From NCBI RefSeq assembly GCF_014202765.1, contig NZ_JACHHN010000007.1, positions 1 through 64,000 on the forward strand: a stretch of 64,000 nt of DNA, in the 5' to 3' direction. The stretch comes from Silvimonas terrae. Its GTDB lineage: Bacteria; Pseudomonadota; Gammaproteobacteria; Burkholderiales; Chitinibacteraceae. Positions 9,148 through 18,415 of this stretch are shown one piece after another; position 1 is the first letter of the stretch; each line of letters starts with the position of its first letter. The notes beneath the pieces are model-generated. The model worked only from the letters and a program-made list of their open reading frames with translations. It had not been told where the DNA came from and did not search any database. Both the position numbers and the translations under genes were made by a program.

Positions 9148-11010
9148 ATGACTTATCAAGTACTCGCCCGTAAGTGGCGCCCTCGCACTTTTGCCCAGCT
9201 GGTTGGCCAGGAACACGTCATCAAGGCGCTGTCCAATGCCTTTGCCACGGGCCGTCTGCACCATGCCTGGCTCTTGACCGGCACCCGTGGTGTAGGCAAA
9301 ACCACGATCGCGCGGATCATGGCCAAATCGCTCAATTGCGAGACCGGCGTGACCGCCGAGCCGTGCGGCGTGTGCAGTGCCTGTACGCAGATTGATGCGG
9401 GCCGCTTTGTCGACTTGCTGGAGATCGACGCCGCGTCCAACACCGGCATCGACAATATCCGCGAAGTACTCGATAACGCCCAGTACGCCCCCACCAGCGG
9501 CCGCTTCAAGGTCTACATCATCGATGAAGTGCACATGCTCTCCAAAAGTGCCTTCAACGCGATGCTCAAAACCCTGGAAGAACCCCCTGGGCACGTCAAA
9601 TTCATTCTGGCCACCACCGATCCGCAGAAAGTGCCGATTACGGTGTTGAGCCGCTGTTTGCAGTTTTCTTTGCGCCAGATGACGCCACAACAAGTGGCAG
9701 GTCATCTGCACAACGTACTGCAAGCCGAACAGATCAGCTTTGAACCCGCCTCATTGAGTTTGTTGGGCCACGCCGCCAATGGCTCGATGCGTGACGCGCT
9801 GAGTTTGCTGGACCAGGCCATTGCCTACGGCTCGGGCGAAGTACGGGAGGAAGGCGTACGCGCCATGTTGGGCGCGGTTGACCAGGGTTATCTGTTTGAT
9901 ATCCTGCGCGCGCTGGTCGCCCACGATGGCACGGCCATGATGGCCGCTGCCGATTCGATCTCCGCCCGGGGCTTGTCGTACGAGTCTGCATTACATGAAC
10001 TGGCGCACGTGCTGCACCAGATTGCGCTGGCACAAGTGGTACCGGGCGCACTGGCCGATGATCTGCCGCTGCGCGCAGATATCCTCGCCATGGCCCAGGC
10101 CTTGCCGGCCGAAGAAACCCAGTTGTATTACCAGATTGCCATTCATGGCCGTCGCGATCTGGCACTGGCACCGGATGAATACGCCGGTTTTTCGATGTCG
10201 CTAATGCGCATGCTGGCGTTTGCACCGACTACGGCGGCAGATAACCTGCCGGTGTTGAACAGCACGGCCGCCGTGCGGCCAGCGCCGGTCACGGCAGCCC
10301 CTGTGGCGGCACCGACAACCAGCGCCCCCATCGTGCCGGCCCCGATGGCTGCACCGGTCGCCGCACCTGTTCCTGCGCCGCCGCCTGTAGCGGCGGCGCC
10401 TGCGCCTGCCGTGGCAGCGCCAGCGGAACCCGCACCATGGGAAGCTGCACCAGCGCCTGCCAGCACCCAACAAGGCGGGCCCGCAGCGGATGACATGCCG
10501 GAGCCTGTGGAATATCTGGAGCCTGTCTCCGAGCCGGATTTTGAATCCGCACCGCCAGTGCAAACCCGACCGACCGCGCCGCAGGAACAGCCGCCCGGTG
10601 AAGCGGCGGCGGTCGCAGTCAGTCTCGCCACCTTCGATGGTGACTGGCATGGTCTGGTGGTCGATCTGCGCATGGGCGCGGCCGGTATGCTGGCGCAACA
10701 GGCAGAATTATTGTCCTGGGATAACGCCCATTTCAAACTGCGCGTCTCGGACAGCAACCGGGCGGTCGCCACGCGAGACTTCCAGGATAAGCTCTGTGAA
10801 CTCTTGAGCCGGCACTTCGGTCAACCGGTTCAGGTCAGCACAGAACTGATTGAAGCGGTTATCGAACATACGCCGGCTGCCATCATGCAGCGGGCACGAG
10901 AGAAACGGCAGGATGAAGCCGAACAGGCCATCCAGAACGACCCTTTTGTGCAAAGCATGGTGCAAGAACTGGGCGCCATTGTCATGCCGGGGTCTATTCA
11001 GCCACTCTGA
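9148..11010 (+). CDS. dnaX: DNA polymerase III subunits gamma/tau
   Basis: This is the clamp-loader ATPase of the replisome, 620 residues. The AAA+ domain has Walker A GTRGVGKTT near residue 45, a four-cysteine zinc site (CETGVTAEPCGVCSAC), and the DEVHMLS Walker B region. A long Pro/Ala linker (about residues 385-450) leads to the C-terminal tau region that binds the polymerase. I saw no A-AAA-AAG type slippery heptamer, so gamma formation by frameshifting is not evident. It is followed closely by ebfC and recR, the classic dnaX-ybaB-recR order. Confidence 0.96.
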   Translation: MTYQVLARKWRPRTFAQLVGQEHVIKALSNAFATGRLHHAWLLTGTRGVGKTTIARIMAKSLNCETGVTAEPCGVCSACTQIDAGRFVDLLEIDAASNTGIDNIREVLDNAQYAPTSGRFKVYIIDEVHMLSKSAFNAMLKTLEEPPGHVKFILATTDPQKVPITVLSRCLQFSLRQMTPQQVAGHLHNVLQAEQISFEPASLSLLGHAANGSMRDALSLLDQAIAYGSGEVREEGVRAMLGAVDQGYLFDILRALVAHDGTAMMAAADSISARGLSYESALHELAHVLHQIALAQVVPGALADDLPLRADILAMAQALPAEETQLYYQIAIHGRRDLALAPDEYAGFSMSLMRMLAFAPTTAADNLPVLNSTAAVRPAPVTAAPVAAPTTSAPIVPAPMAAPVAAPVPAPPPVAAAPAPAVAAPAEPAPWEAAPAPASTQQGGPAADDMPEPVEYLEPVSEPDFESAPPVQTRPTAPQEQPPGEAAAVAVSLATFDGDWHGLVVDLRMGAAGMLAQQAELLSWDNAHFKLRVSDSNRAVATRDFQDKLCELLSRHFGQPVQVSTELIEAVIEHTPAAIMQRAREKRQDEAEQAIQNDPFVQSMVQELGAIVMPGSIQPL

Positions 11011-11096
11011 TGGCACAATCTGGTTAATGTGAACAAATTTGTCATTGATGCTGGCGGTTAATATGCCGGCGCAAGTCGTCAACAAGGAGCAGAACA

Positions 11097-11426
11097 ATGT
11101 TCAACAAAGGTGGTCTGGGCGGCTTGATGAAGCAAGCCCAGCAAATGCAGGAAAACATGCAAAAGGCCCAGGAAGCATTGGGCCAGGTGGAAGTGGAAGG
11201 CCAGGCTGGTGCCGGTATGGTCAAGGTCGTGATGACCTGTCACCACGCAGTCAAGCGTGTCAGCATTGACGACTCGTTGCTGCAAGACGACAAGGACATG
11301 CTGGAAGACCTGATCGCCGCCGCGCTTAACGACGCCGTGCGCAAGGTGGAAACCACCACCCAGGAAAAAATGGCAGGCTTTACCTCCGGCCTGAACCTGC
11401 CGGCCGGTTTCAAGATGCCGTTCTAA
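11097..11426 (+). CDS. ebfC: YbaB/EbfC nucleoid-associated protein
   Basis: The 109-residue DNA-binding protein has the family features [16 protein letters not shown] (N-terminal helix) and [18 protein letters not shown]. It forms dimers on DNA and is encoded between dnaX and recR in most proteobacteria, as here. A strong ribosome site (AAGGAG) precedes the ATG. A terminator follows at once, separating it from recR. Confidence 0.93.
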   Translation: MFNKGGLGGLMKQAQQMQENMQKAQEALGQVEVEGQAGAGMVKVVMTCHHAVKRVSIDDSLLQDDKDMLEDLIAAALNDAVRKVETTTQEKMAGFTSGLNLPAGFKMPF

Positions 11427-11433
11427 ATGGATC

Positions 11434-11470
11434 AAAAAGGGTGAACCCGCGGTGCGGGTTCACCCTTTTT
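11434..11470 (+). terminator. intrinsic terminator between ebfC and recR
   Basis: A perfect 17-bp stem (11434-11450 with 11454-11470) has a 3-base loop and ends in a T run. It starts 7 bp past the ebfC stop and ends only 16 bp before the recR start, so recR expression would depend on readthrough or a promoter within this region. Confidence 0.85.
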
Positions 11471-11486
11471 TCATTCTGGCCTCCCC

Positions 11487-12089
11487 ATGAGCACACCCTC
11501 CTCCCTGCAGCATCTGATCGATTCCTTGCGCGTATTGCCTGGCGTGGGCCCCAAGTCGGCCAGCCGTATGGCGTACCACCTGCTGCAACGGGATCAGACC
11601 GGCGCGGATAGCCTGGCGCATGCCATCATGACGGCTCTGGCCACGCTCAAGCATTGCCAGTTGTGCAATACCTTTACCGAATCGGATATCTGCGAAATCT
11701 GTGCCGACGAAAACCGCACGCACGAACAACTGTGCGTGGTGGAAATGCCGACCGATTTATTGATGGTGGAGCAGACCCTGGCCTACCACGGTCTTTATTT
11801 TGTGCTGATGGGCCGCTTGAGCCCGCTCGACGGCATCGGCCCCAAAGACATTGCGTTTAGCCGCCTGCTGGAGCGCGCCAGCGATGGCATCGTCAAAGAA
11901 GTCATACTGTCGACCAACTTCACGGTAGAAGGTGAGGCCACCGCGCACTATCTGGCCGAGATGCTGCGTGCACGCGGGCTCACCGTCAGCCGTATTGCCC
12001 GTGGCTTGCCCGTCGGCGGCGAGTTGGAACACGCAGATCCAAGTACGCTGGCGCAAGCACTGGTCGAGCGCCGCACGCTCGCGGGCTAA
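11487..12089 (+). CDS. recR: recombination protein RecR
   Basis: RecR (200 residues) acts with RecF and RecO to load RecA at gaps. The helix-hairpin-helix ([16 protein letters not shown]), the four-cysteine zinc finger ([16 protein letters not shown]) and the TOPRIM domain ([13 protein letters not shown]) are all visible, with the C-terminal [12 protein letters not shown]. The length is normal. No clear ribosome site lies before the ATG, which is close to the preceding terminator. Confidence 0.95.
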   Translation: MSTPSSLQHLIDSLRVLPGVGPKSASRMAYHLLQRDQTGADSLAHAIMTALATLKHCQLCNTFTESDICEICADENRTHEQLCVVEMPTDLLMVEQTLAYHGLYFVLMGRLSPLDGIGPKDIAFSRLLERASDGIVKEVILSTNFTVEGEATAHYLAEMLRARGLTVSRIARGLPVGGELEHADPSTLAQALVERRTLAG

Positions 12090-12183
12090 GCGCCACCTAC
12101 CCCTCCAGCGCCACCAGCCCGAGCCTTCGCGGCCCTCTTGCGCGCCACGCATACCCGTTTCTGCCCTAACCCCACAAAAGAAA

Positions 12184-12204
12184 GGCCCCACACAAGGTGG
12201 GGCC
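12184..12204 (-). terminator. terminator of the gts operon
   Basis: The stem GGCCCCAC (12184-12191) pairs with 12197-12204. On the minus strand it is followed by a T-rich stretch (TTTCTTTTGTGG). It lies downstream of gtsD and convergent with recR. A second hairpin (AAGCGGCC...GGCCGCTT) lies at about 12230-12254, closer to gtsD. Confidence 0.7.
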
Positions 12205-12266
12205 AAGTCGCTGCTCCTGCGGAAGAGCTTAAGCGGCCAGACCTGCCGGCCGCTTGACTGCGTCGA

Positions 12267-13358
12267 TTAGTCGATACGCAGTTGGGTTTTCGGATCGAAG
12301 AACACGACCTTGCCCATATCCAGCGCCAGGCGCATGACTTCGCCCGGGCCCTTGGCATCGCGCGGGTGCACGCGTGCGGTCACGTCCTTACCGTTGATAC
12401 GGGTAAAGATCATGGTGTCCGGGCCAGTCGGCTCGGTCAGCATCACCTTGCAACCCAGCGCCATTTCGTCACCGTGGGCCACATCCAGTTGTTCCGGACG
12501 AACACCCATGACGACCTCCTGGCCAACGCGCTTGGCAAACTTGGCGCCGTCTTTCAGCGGCACAAAGCGAGCGTCGCTTTCGCTGGTCAGGCTCACGCCG
12601 ATCTGGCCATTTTGCTCGGCCAGATGACATTCGATGAAGTTCATCGACGGCGAGCCAATAAAGCTGGCCACGAACATATTGGACGGACGCTCGTAGATGT
12701 CTTGCGGGCTGCCGAACTGCTGAATCACGCCATCTTTCATGACCGCAATGCGATCGCCCAGCGTCATGGCCTCAATCTGGTCATGGGTCACATAAACGAT
12801 GGTGGTCTTCAAGCGATGATGCAGTTGCTTGATTTCAGTCCGCATTTCAACGCGCAGCTTGGCATCCAGGTTAGACAGCGGCTCGTCAAACAGGAACAGG
12901 ATCGGGTCACGGGCCAAGGCACGACCCATGGCCACGCGCTGACGCTGACCGCCGGACAACTGGCCCGGCTTGCGATCCAGCAGGTGATCCATTTGCAGCA
13001 TCTTGGCGACGCGGTTGATCACCTCTTCTTGCTCTTTCTTCGGTACACCGCGGGTTTCCAGACCAAACGCAATGTTCTGACGCACGTTCATGGTCGGGTA
13101 CAGGGCGTAGCTCTGGAACACCATGGCGATGTCACGGTCTTTCGGGGCGACGTCGTTCACGATGCGATCGCCAATGTGGACTTCGCCGGAAGTCGGGCTT
13201 TCCAGACCAGCGATGATGTTCATCAGCGTGGACTTGCCGCAGCCAGACGGACCAACCAGGATCAGGAACTGGCCGTCATCGATCTCGATATCGATGCCTT
13301 TCAGGATATGCGTGTCGCCAAAGCTTTTGGTTACGTTCTTGATGGCAAGTGCGCCCAT
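12267..13358 (-). CDS. gtsD: sugar ABC transporter ATP-binding protein (MalK/UgpC type)
   Basis: This ATPase of a carbohydrate uptake transporter is 363 residues from the chosen start. It has Walker A GPSGCGKST, the Q-loop, signature LSGGQRQRVAMGRAL and Walker B LFLFDEPLSNLD. A C-terminal MalK-like OB domain begins near MGVRPEQL. I chose MGALAIKNV at 13358 because GGAG lies 6 bases upstream; the ATG at 13370 has no such site. It closes the gtsABCD unit. A hairpin with one bulge (about 13406-13433) in the spacer from gtsC may trim expression. Confidence 0.9.
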   Translation of the reverse strand: MGALAIKNVTKSFGDTHILKGIDIEIDDGQFLILVGPSGCGKSTLMNIIAGLESPTSGEVHIGDRIVNDVAPKDRDIAMVFQSYALYPTMNVRQNIAFGLETRGVPKKEQEEVINRVAKMLQMDHLLDRKPGQLSGGQRQRVAMGRALARDPILFLFDEPLSNLDAKLRVEMRTEIKQLHHRLKTTIVYVTHDQIEAMTLGDRIAVMKDGVIQQFGSPQDIYERPSNMFVASFIGSPSMNFIECHLAEQNGQIGVSLTSESDARFVPLKDGAKFAKRVGQEVVMGVRPEQLDVAHGDEMALGCKVMLTEPTGPDTMIFTRINGKDVTARVHPRDAKGPGEVMRLALDMGKVVFFDPKTQLRID

Positions 13359-13484
13359 CTTTTTCTCCATTTCTGAGTTCGGGTACCGGGCTACTTGCAG
13401 CGGCCGCCGGCTTGTTTTCGTTCAAGCCCGGCGCCGCACAGGTGCAATGTAGCAATGACCGGTTGTGTGAATCTGGTCCGGGAA

Positions 13485-14339
13485 TCAGCCCTTGACCGCG
13501 CCGGCGGCAAGGCCGCGCACAAAATACTTGCCTGCAGCCACGTACACGAAGATGGTCGGCAGCGCGGCGATAATCGCAGCGGCCATATCAACGTTGTATT
13601 CCTTGACCGTGGTAGAGGTGTTAGCCAGGTTGTTCAGACCGACAGTAATCGGTTGCGAACCACCGGCAGAGAACACCAGACCAAACAGGAAGTCGTTCCA
13701 GATCTGGGTAAATTGCCAGATCAACGTCACCATCAGGATAGGAATCGACATCGGCAGCACGATGCGCCAGAAGATGCGCCAGAAACCGGCACCATCCAGG
13801 CGGGCTGCGTTGATCAATTCATCCGGAATACCGACGTAGAAGTTGCGGAAGAACAGCGTGGTGGAAGCAATACCGCACACCACGTGCACAAACACCAGAC
13901 CTGTCGTCGACGATGCAATGCCCAGCCAGCCTTCCGTCGTCGCCATGGGCAACAGCAGAACCTGGAACGGGATGTACAAACCGTACATCAACAGGGCAAA
14001 CACCAGTTCAGACCCGGGGAACTTCCATTTGGACAGGATGTAGCCGTTGATCGCACCCAGCGTGGTGGAAATGGCCACCGCCGGAATCACCATGCGTACA
14101 GAGTTCCAGAAGAACGGAGCCAGACCGGTACATTCCACACCGGTACACGCCGAACCCCATGCCTTGGACCAGGCCGCAAAGGTGATATGCATCGGGAACG
14201 ACAGCAAGTTGCCGCCGCGGATTTCGTCCATCGTCTTCACCGAAGTCGTCAACATGACGTACAGCGGCAAGAGGTAGTAGACAGCGAAGTAAATCAGAAC
14301 CGCGTAAACAATAAAGCGGGAGAGTTTATTGGATTGCAT
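13485..14339 (-). CDS. gtsC: sugar ABC transporter permease (MalG type)
   Basis: This inner-membrane permease of 284 residues begins with a hydrophobic helix (FIVYAVLIYFAVYYLLPLY). It carries the EAA-type loop PDELINAARLDGAGFWRIFW that contacts the ATPase, and ends in AGAVKG. Its ATG overlaps the gtsB stop by one base (TGATG), implying coupled translation. It matches the MalG-like subunit of CUT1 transporters for glucose and related sugars. Confidence 0.9.
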   Translation of the reverse strand: MQSNKLSRFIVYAVLIYFAVYYLLPLYVMLTTSVKTMDEIRGGNLLSFPMHITFAAWSKAWGSACTGVECTGLAPFFWNSVRMVIPAVAISTTLGAINGYILSKWKFPGSELVFALLMYGLYIPFQVLLLPMATTEGWLGIASSTTGLVFVHVVCGIASTTLFFRNFYVGIPDELINAARLDGAGFWRIFWRIVLPMSIPILMVTLIWQFTQIWNDFLFGLVFSAGGSQPITVGLNNLANTSTTVKEYNVDMAAAIIAALPTIFVYVAAGKYFVRGLAAGAVKG

Positions 14340-15232
14340 CAGCGACCTCGGCGCAGTTCGGAATACAGGTAAGGCACAATCACTGCAGACACGGTCAACA
14401 GCATCATCATGGCACTGGCAGAACCCAGGCCCATTTCGCCACGGGTAAACGCCATGGCATACATGTAGGTTGCCGGCAGGTCAGACGAGAAGCCAGGGCC
14501 ACCGCCAGTCAACGCAACCACAAGGTCAAAGCTCTTGATGGCAATGTGCGCCAGGATCATCAGCGTCGAGAAGAACACCGGGCGCATGGCCGGCAGAATG
14601 ATCTTCCAGTAAATACGCGGCAGGGTTGCACCGTCGATCTGCGCCGCCTTGATGATCGAATCATCAATACCGCGCAAGCCCGCGAGGAACAACGCCATTA
14701 CAAAGCCGGACGACTGCCAGATACCGGCAATCACCACGGTATAAATCGACATATCAGGGTTCACCAGCCAGTCAAACTGGAAACTGGTCCAACCCCAGTC
14801 ATGCATCATCTTTTCCAGCCCCAGGCCCGGGTTCAACATCCACTTCCAGGCCGTACCGGTCACGATGAACGACAGCGCCATCGGGTACAGATAAATGGTG
14901 CGCAGGGCGCCTTCCTGACGGATTTTCTGATCGAGCAAAATAGCCAGCAAAATGCCAACCAGCATGCTGACACCGATAAACAGAATACCGAACTTGAACA
15001 GGTTCTCGACCGCTACCCACCAACGTTCGTTGGCGAACAGACGCTCATACTGGTGAAGCCCGACCCAATGGTAGTTGGGCAGCAAGCTTGACGAGGTAAA
15101 CGACAGATAACCATTCCAGGCGACGAAACCATAAATGAATACCAGCGAAAGCAAGAACGACGGGGCAAGCACAAGCCGCGGAAGCCAGCGTTCCGCAAAG
15201 CCATACTGAGCTGGCCGGGTCGACTGAATCAT
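14339..15232 (-). CDS. gtsB: sugar ABC transporter permease (MalF type)
   Basis: This inner-membrane permease of 297 residues has about six hydrophobic segments. The EAA loop reads DSIIKAAQIDGATLPRIYWK. GGAG precedes the start codon. It pairs with gtsC to form the channel of the importer. The 146-bp gap to the binding-protein gene upstream holds hairpins that may lower expression of the membrane subunits relative to the binding protein. Confidence 0.9.
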   Translation of the reverse strand: MIQSTRPAQYGFAERWLPRLVLAPSFLLSLVFIYGFVAWNGYLSFTSSSLLPNYHWVGLHQYERLFANERWWVAVENLFKFGILFIGVSMLVGILLAILLDQKIRQEGALRTIYLYPMALSFIVTGTAWKWMLNPGLGLEKMMHDWGWTSFQFDWLVNPDMSIYTVVIAGIWQSSGFVMALFLAGLRGIDDSIIKAAQIDGATLPRIYWKIILPAMRPVFFSTLMILAHIAIKSFDLVVALTGGGPGFSSDLPATYMYAMAFTRGEMGLGSASAMMMLLTVSAVIVPYLYSELRRGR

Positions 15233-15378
15233 GACAAATCTCCGATGAACAGATGAGGGTGAAACGGGTGAAGCCCCCTCCCTCCCCGGGGCCGGAGAAG
15301 GAGGGTTACAGCAAATACAGCGAACTGACAGCGCTGATTAACTCAGACCAACCGGTCCTTGCGAACCGGTCTGATGTC
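15233..15378. promoter_or_regulatory. hairpin-rich spacer between gtsA and gtsB
   Basis: Two dyads are visible. One is at about 15284-15306 (CCCTCC with GGAGGG around CCGGGGCC). The other is at about 15346-15370 (repeated ACCGGT). Such structures after a binding-protein gene often protect the upstream message or cut readthrough, giving more binding protein than permease. This role is inferred. Confidence 0.4.
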
Positions 15379-16623
15379 TTAGTTAACCTTGGCAGCAGCA
15401 GCCAGCTTGGCAGCAGCTTGCTGAGCGGTCATGTTGTCATCGTTCCAGAACTGGGAGATGACGTCATACATGGCGCCTTGGGTAGCGGAGTGCATAGCCA
15501 TGCCGTGAGCGAAGGACGGAACCAGCGTGCCAGCCTTGTTGTCGGCTTCGAAGTCCTTGGCCGATTGCTTGCCGCAATCGTCAAACTTGGACATGTCGGC
15601 GCCCAGACGAACCGGGATGGAACCCTTGTTCAGGTTGAACACTTGCTGGAATTCCGGCGAAACGATGGTTTCTGCCAGATCGTCCTGACCCTTGATAGCA
15701 TCGGCGTTCTTCAGCTTGAAGAAGATGAAGCTGTCGATGTTGAAGGTGTAGGACTTGGCGGTGCCCGGAGCGGCTACACACAGGAAGTCTTTGCCCGGAA
15801 CCTTGCCAGCAGCCAGGAATTCACCCTTGGCCCAGTCACCCATGAACTGCATACCAGCCTTGCCATTGATAACCATGGCAGTAGCCAGGTTCCAGTCGCG
15901 GCCAGCGGCGTTCTTGTCGGTGTAAGGCTTGATCTTCTTGTAGATTTCGAGGGACTTGATCATGGTCGGGCTCTTCAGGCTAGCCTGATCCAGATCCACG
16001 AAAGCCTTCTTGAAGAAGGGTGCGCCACCAGTGCCCAGAACCACGGTTTCGAACACGGTTGCGTCTTGCCACGGTTGACCACCGTAAGCAACCGGCTGGA
16101 TACCCGCTTTTTGCAGGGCATCAGCAGTCTTGAAGAACTCGTCCCATGTGGTCGGAACCTTGGCATTGGCCTTCTTCAGCAGGTCCGGGTTGATCCACAG
16201 CCAGTTCACGCGGTGAACGTTAACCGGAGCAGCAACGTAGTGACCTTGATACTTCATCACGTTTTGCACAACCGGCGGCAGAATCTTGTTCCAGCCGTTC
16301 TTGTTGGCTACATCGTCGATGTTGGCCAGAACACCTTGATCGCCCCACTCTTGAATAGCCGGGCCCTTCACCTGAGCTGCTGCCGGCGGGTTGCCAGACA
16401 CCACGCGCGTCTTCAGCGCGGTCATGGCGTTGTCACCTGCACCACCAGCAACTGCAAAATCCTTCCACTTGTCGCCCTTGGCTTCGAGCATCTTCTTCAG
16501 CTCGCCAGCGGCCTTTGCTTCACCGCCGGAAGTCCACCAGTGCAGCACTTCCACCTCAGCCGCATTGGCAGCGCATGCAACGGACAAAGCCGCCGCGCAG
16601 AGCGTCATACGCAAAGTTTTCAT
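15379..16623 (-). CDS. gtsA: periplasmic sugar-binding protein of ABC importer
   Basis: This solute-binding protein of 414 residues has a signal peptide (MKTLRMTLCAAALSVACAAN, cleavage near ANAAEVE). Family cues include VEVLHWWTSGGEAKA, VNVHRVNWLWIN and GKAGMQFMGDWAKGEF. It matches the glucose/mannose-type binding proteins that work with GtsBCD. A strong ribosome site (AGGAGA) precedes the start. It is the first gene of the operon. Its neighbourhood of porins and Entner-Doudoroff genes supports glucose as substrate, though the sugar is inferred. Confidence 0.9.
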   Translation of the reverse strand: MKTLRMTLCAAALSVACAANAAEVEVLHWWTSGGEAKAAGELKKMLEAKGDKWKDFAVAGGAGDNAMTALKTRVVSGNPPAAAQVKGPAIQEWGDQGVLANIDDVANKNGWNKILPPVVQNVMKYQGHYVAAPVNVHRVNWLWINPDLLKKANAKVPTTWDEFFKTADALQKAGIQPVAYGGQPWQDATVFETVVLGTGGAPFFKKAFVDLDQASLKSPTMIKSLEIYKKIKPYTDKNAAGRDWNLATAMVINGKAGMQFMGDWAKGEFLAAGKVPGKDFLCVAAPGTAKSYTFNIDSFIFFKLKNADAIKGQDDLAETIVSPEFQQVFNLNKGSIPVRLGADMSKFDDCGKQSAKDFEADNKAGTLVPSFAHGMAMHSATQGAMYDVISQFWNDDNMTAQQAAAKLAAAAKVN

Positions 16624-16731
16624 TTTCTTCGGTCTCCTAGGCTACGGGCAGCCCCATGGCAACCCGCGTAACGGAATTTATGGGGGGGACGATTTGACCG
16701 AAATCAGGTGAACTCCTGACCAGGGGAGATA

Positions 16732-16746
16732 TGTAGGGCGATTACC
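16732..16746. promoter_or_regulatory. possible HexR site upstream of gtsA
   Basis: TGTAGGGCGATTACC keeps both half-sites of the HexR-type pattern (TGTAG ... TTAC) at the right spacing but differs in the centre and last base. It lies about 110 bp upstream of gtsA. It is much weaker than the two sites between edd and zwf. Confidence 0.25.
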
Positions 16747-16926
16747 TTAGTTTTTCGCTTAAAACCGCATGAATACTGGTATTTCACGCTTTTGGCGATG
16801 CGCAAATGAAACAGTCTTGATCGCCCTTCCTGGTAAAAAGCTGAACCCCATTCCGCGATTTTCATCATCCCCGATAAAACACCTGCATTAATGGTCCAGA
16901 CGCCGGGCGCTATCGTGCCCGTAAAG

Positions 16927-16940
16927 TTTGATATATCAAA
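16927..16940. promoter_or_regulatory. 14-bp palindrome TTTGATATATCAAA
   Basis: A perfect palindrome lies in the spacer between gtsA and the first porin, about 300 bp from the gtsA start and 12 bp outside the porin terminator. It could be an operator, but no partner regulator can be named. Confidence 0.25.
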
Positions 16941-16951
16941 TATCCCGAATG

Positions 16952-16981
16952 AAAAAAGGGCGACCGAAGTCGCCCTTTTTT
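16952..16981. terminator. terminator of the first porin gene
   Basis: A 13-bp stem AAAAAAGGGCGAC (16952-16964) pairs with 16969-16981 around a CGAA tetraloop. It lies just past the porin stop and is symmetrical in A/T tails. Apart from the loop it is the same as the terminator of the second porin. Confidence 0.88.
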
Positions 16982-17007
16982 AGATGATGCAAACAGATCA
17001 GACTGGA

Positions 17008-18099
17008 TTAGAAGCCGGTCCAGGTACCGATGAGGACGCGAGCGCCGTTGTCGGTGCCGGTGGAGGCTACGCCATCCAGCTGCCAGTCTGCTGCCGCAAA
17101 CGGACGGACATCCGCATCCTTGAACTTCATGTAGCGTGCTTGCAGGTAAGCGGAGGTGTTTTTGGACAGTGTGTAGGTGTACTGACCAAAGAACTGGTTT
17201 GCGTTGGCATCGTTGAACTTCTGGCCATCAATCTTGCTGTTGACAATATCTTGCCAACCCAGAGCCAGTTGGCTCTTGTTCCAGGCATAGGCGCCTGCAA
17301 GCAGGAACTGGTCATTCTCTACCTTGCCAGCACCAAAGCCGAGCGAGTTATTAGAGTCGCTCCACTTGTTGTGCTTGTAGCCACCGCGAACGGTAAAGCC
17401 GCTACGAGCAATATCCCAGTTACCTTGAACGAAGTAGAACTCTTGCTTGGCACCAGTATCGCCACCAGAGATGAAAGCATCATCCTGGTTCAGAGCAGTA
17501 AGACCCTTTTGTTGCTGATAGCCACCGGCCAGGTTCAGGCCAATATCTTTGTTGTTGTAGGTCGCAATAGCATCCACGGCCCAAGTCTGACCTTGCGCGG
17601 TTTTGGTACCCAGGTCATAGGCTACTTGCGCGCCAAAGCCATTGAAGGTTGGAGTCGAGTAAGCCAGGGCTTCCTTGAACCATACGCCATTCGCGCCGTA
17701 GTCTTCCCACAGATTGCCAGCGCCCCACTGGAACTGGTCCAGAGCCAGGTAAGACGGTGCAAATACGCGACCAGAGCGGAAAGTACCCCAATCACCTGCC
17801 AGACCAATATAAGCTTCACGGCTGCCCCATTCTGCGGTCTTTGGTGTCGCAACCTTTTGCGATACACGCCAGATCAGCTTGTTGCCGCTATCGAGTTTAT
17901 CTGTACCGTCAAAATTCAGAATCAGGTCGGTTTCATTGCCAAGGGCGGTGCTGCTGGAGCCATCGGCTTTCTGGGAAGATGCCTGGTGGGTGCGGGCATA
18001 AATATCCATTTCAGCAGAACCACTGATGGAAACATCGGCAAACGCCGGAGCAGCAAAGGCAGCGGTAACTGCAGCAGCAATCAGAGCACGATAGAACAT
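17008..18099 (-). CDS. outer-membrane porin (first of a pair)
   Basis: This Gram-negative general porin is 363 residues. It has a signal peptide (MFYRALIAAAVTAAFAAPAF) and starts its barrel with ADVSISGSAEMDIYART. Alternating beta strands follow, and it ends in GTWTGF, with the C-terminal Phe that marks outer-membrane barrels. AGGAGA precedes the start. It is a diverged paralogue of the porin at 18416-19456. Lying between a sugar ABC importer and Entner-Doudoroff genes, it may admit sugars, but specificity cannot be read from the sequence. Confidence 0.88.
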   Translation of the reverse strand: MFYRALIAAAVTAAFAAPAFADVSISGSAEMDIYARTHQASSQKADGSSSTALGNETDLILNFDGTDKLDSGNKLIWRVSQKVATPKTAEWGSREAYIGLAGDWGTFRSGRVFAPSYLALDQFQWGAGNLWEDYGANGVWFKEALAYSTPTFNGFGAQVAYDLGTKTAQGQTWAVDAIATYNNKDIGLNLAGGYQQQKGLTALNQDDAFISGGDTGAKQEFYFVQGNWDIARSGFTVRGGYKHNKWSDSNNSLGFGAGKVENDQFLLAGAYAWNKSQLALGWQDIVNSKIDGQKFNDANANQFFGQYTYTLSKNTSAYLQARYMKFKDADVRPFAAADWQLDGVASTGTDNGARVLIGTWTGF

Positions 18100-18359
18100 T
18101 GTTAATTTCTCCTGAAAATCGGCTGTAAAAAGAAACGCAAATCAGCCAAGCGCTGGTCTTGTGCAGCACGTTGTATGGCTTGCTGATTGGCCGCAGATTA
18201 CGGGCAGCGCTTTTCCAAGAACAATGCGAAAAAAAACCAGTCAACAATGCGTTGCTGGTTTCAAAAACAAAAAATAATCCAACTTATTCAATAACTTAAA
18301 AAATCATTCTCAAATAAGAATTTTTGGCCTACCGATTAAAGTGCAACTAAAAGACCATA

Positions 18360-18389
18360 AAAAAAGGGCGACTTGCGTCGCCCTTTTTT
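18360..18389. terminator. terminator of the second porin gene
   Basis: The same 13-bp arms as the first porin's terminator (AAAAAAGGGCGAC) are at 18360-18372 and 18377-18389, with a TTGC loop. It supports a tandem duplication of the whole porin unit. The spacer from here to the first porin start (18100-18359) is AT-rich and holds that gene's promoter; I see no gene in it. Confidence 0.88.
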
Positions 18390-18415
18390 AAGCTTGGAAT
18401 CAGGAAATATCCAGG

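Noticed and set aside
9148-11010. Programmed frameshift in dnaX giving gamma
   Set aside because: I found no slippery A-rich heptamer with a following stem at the expected place.
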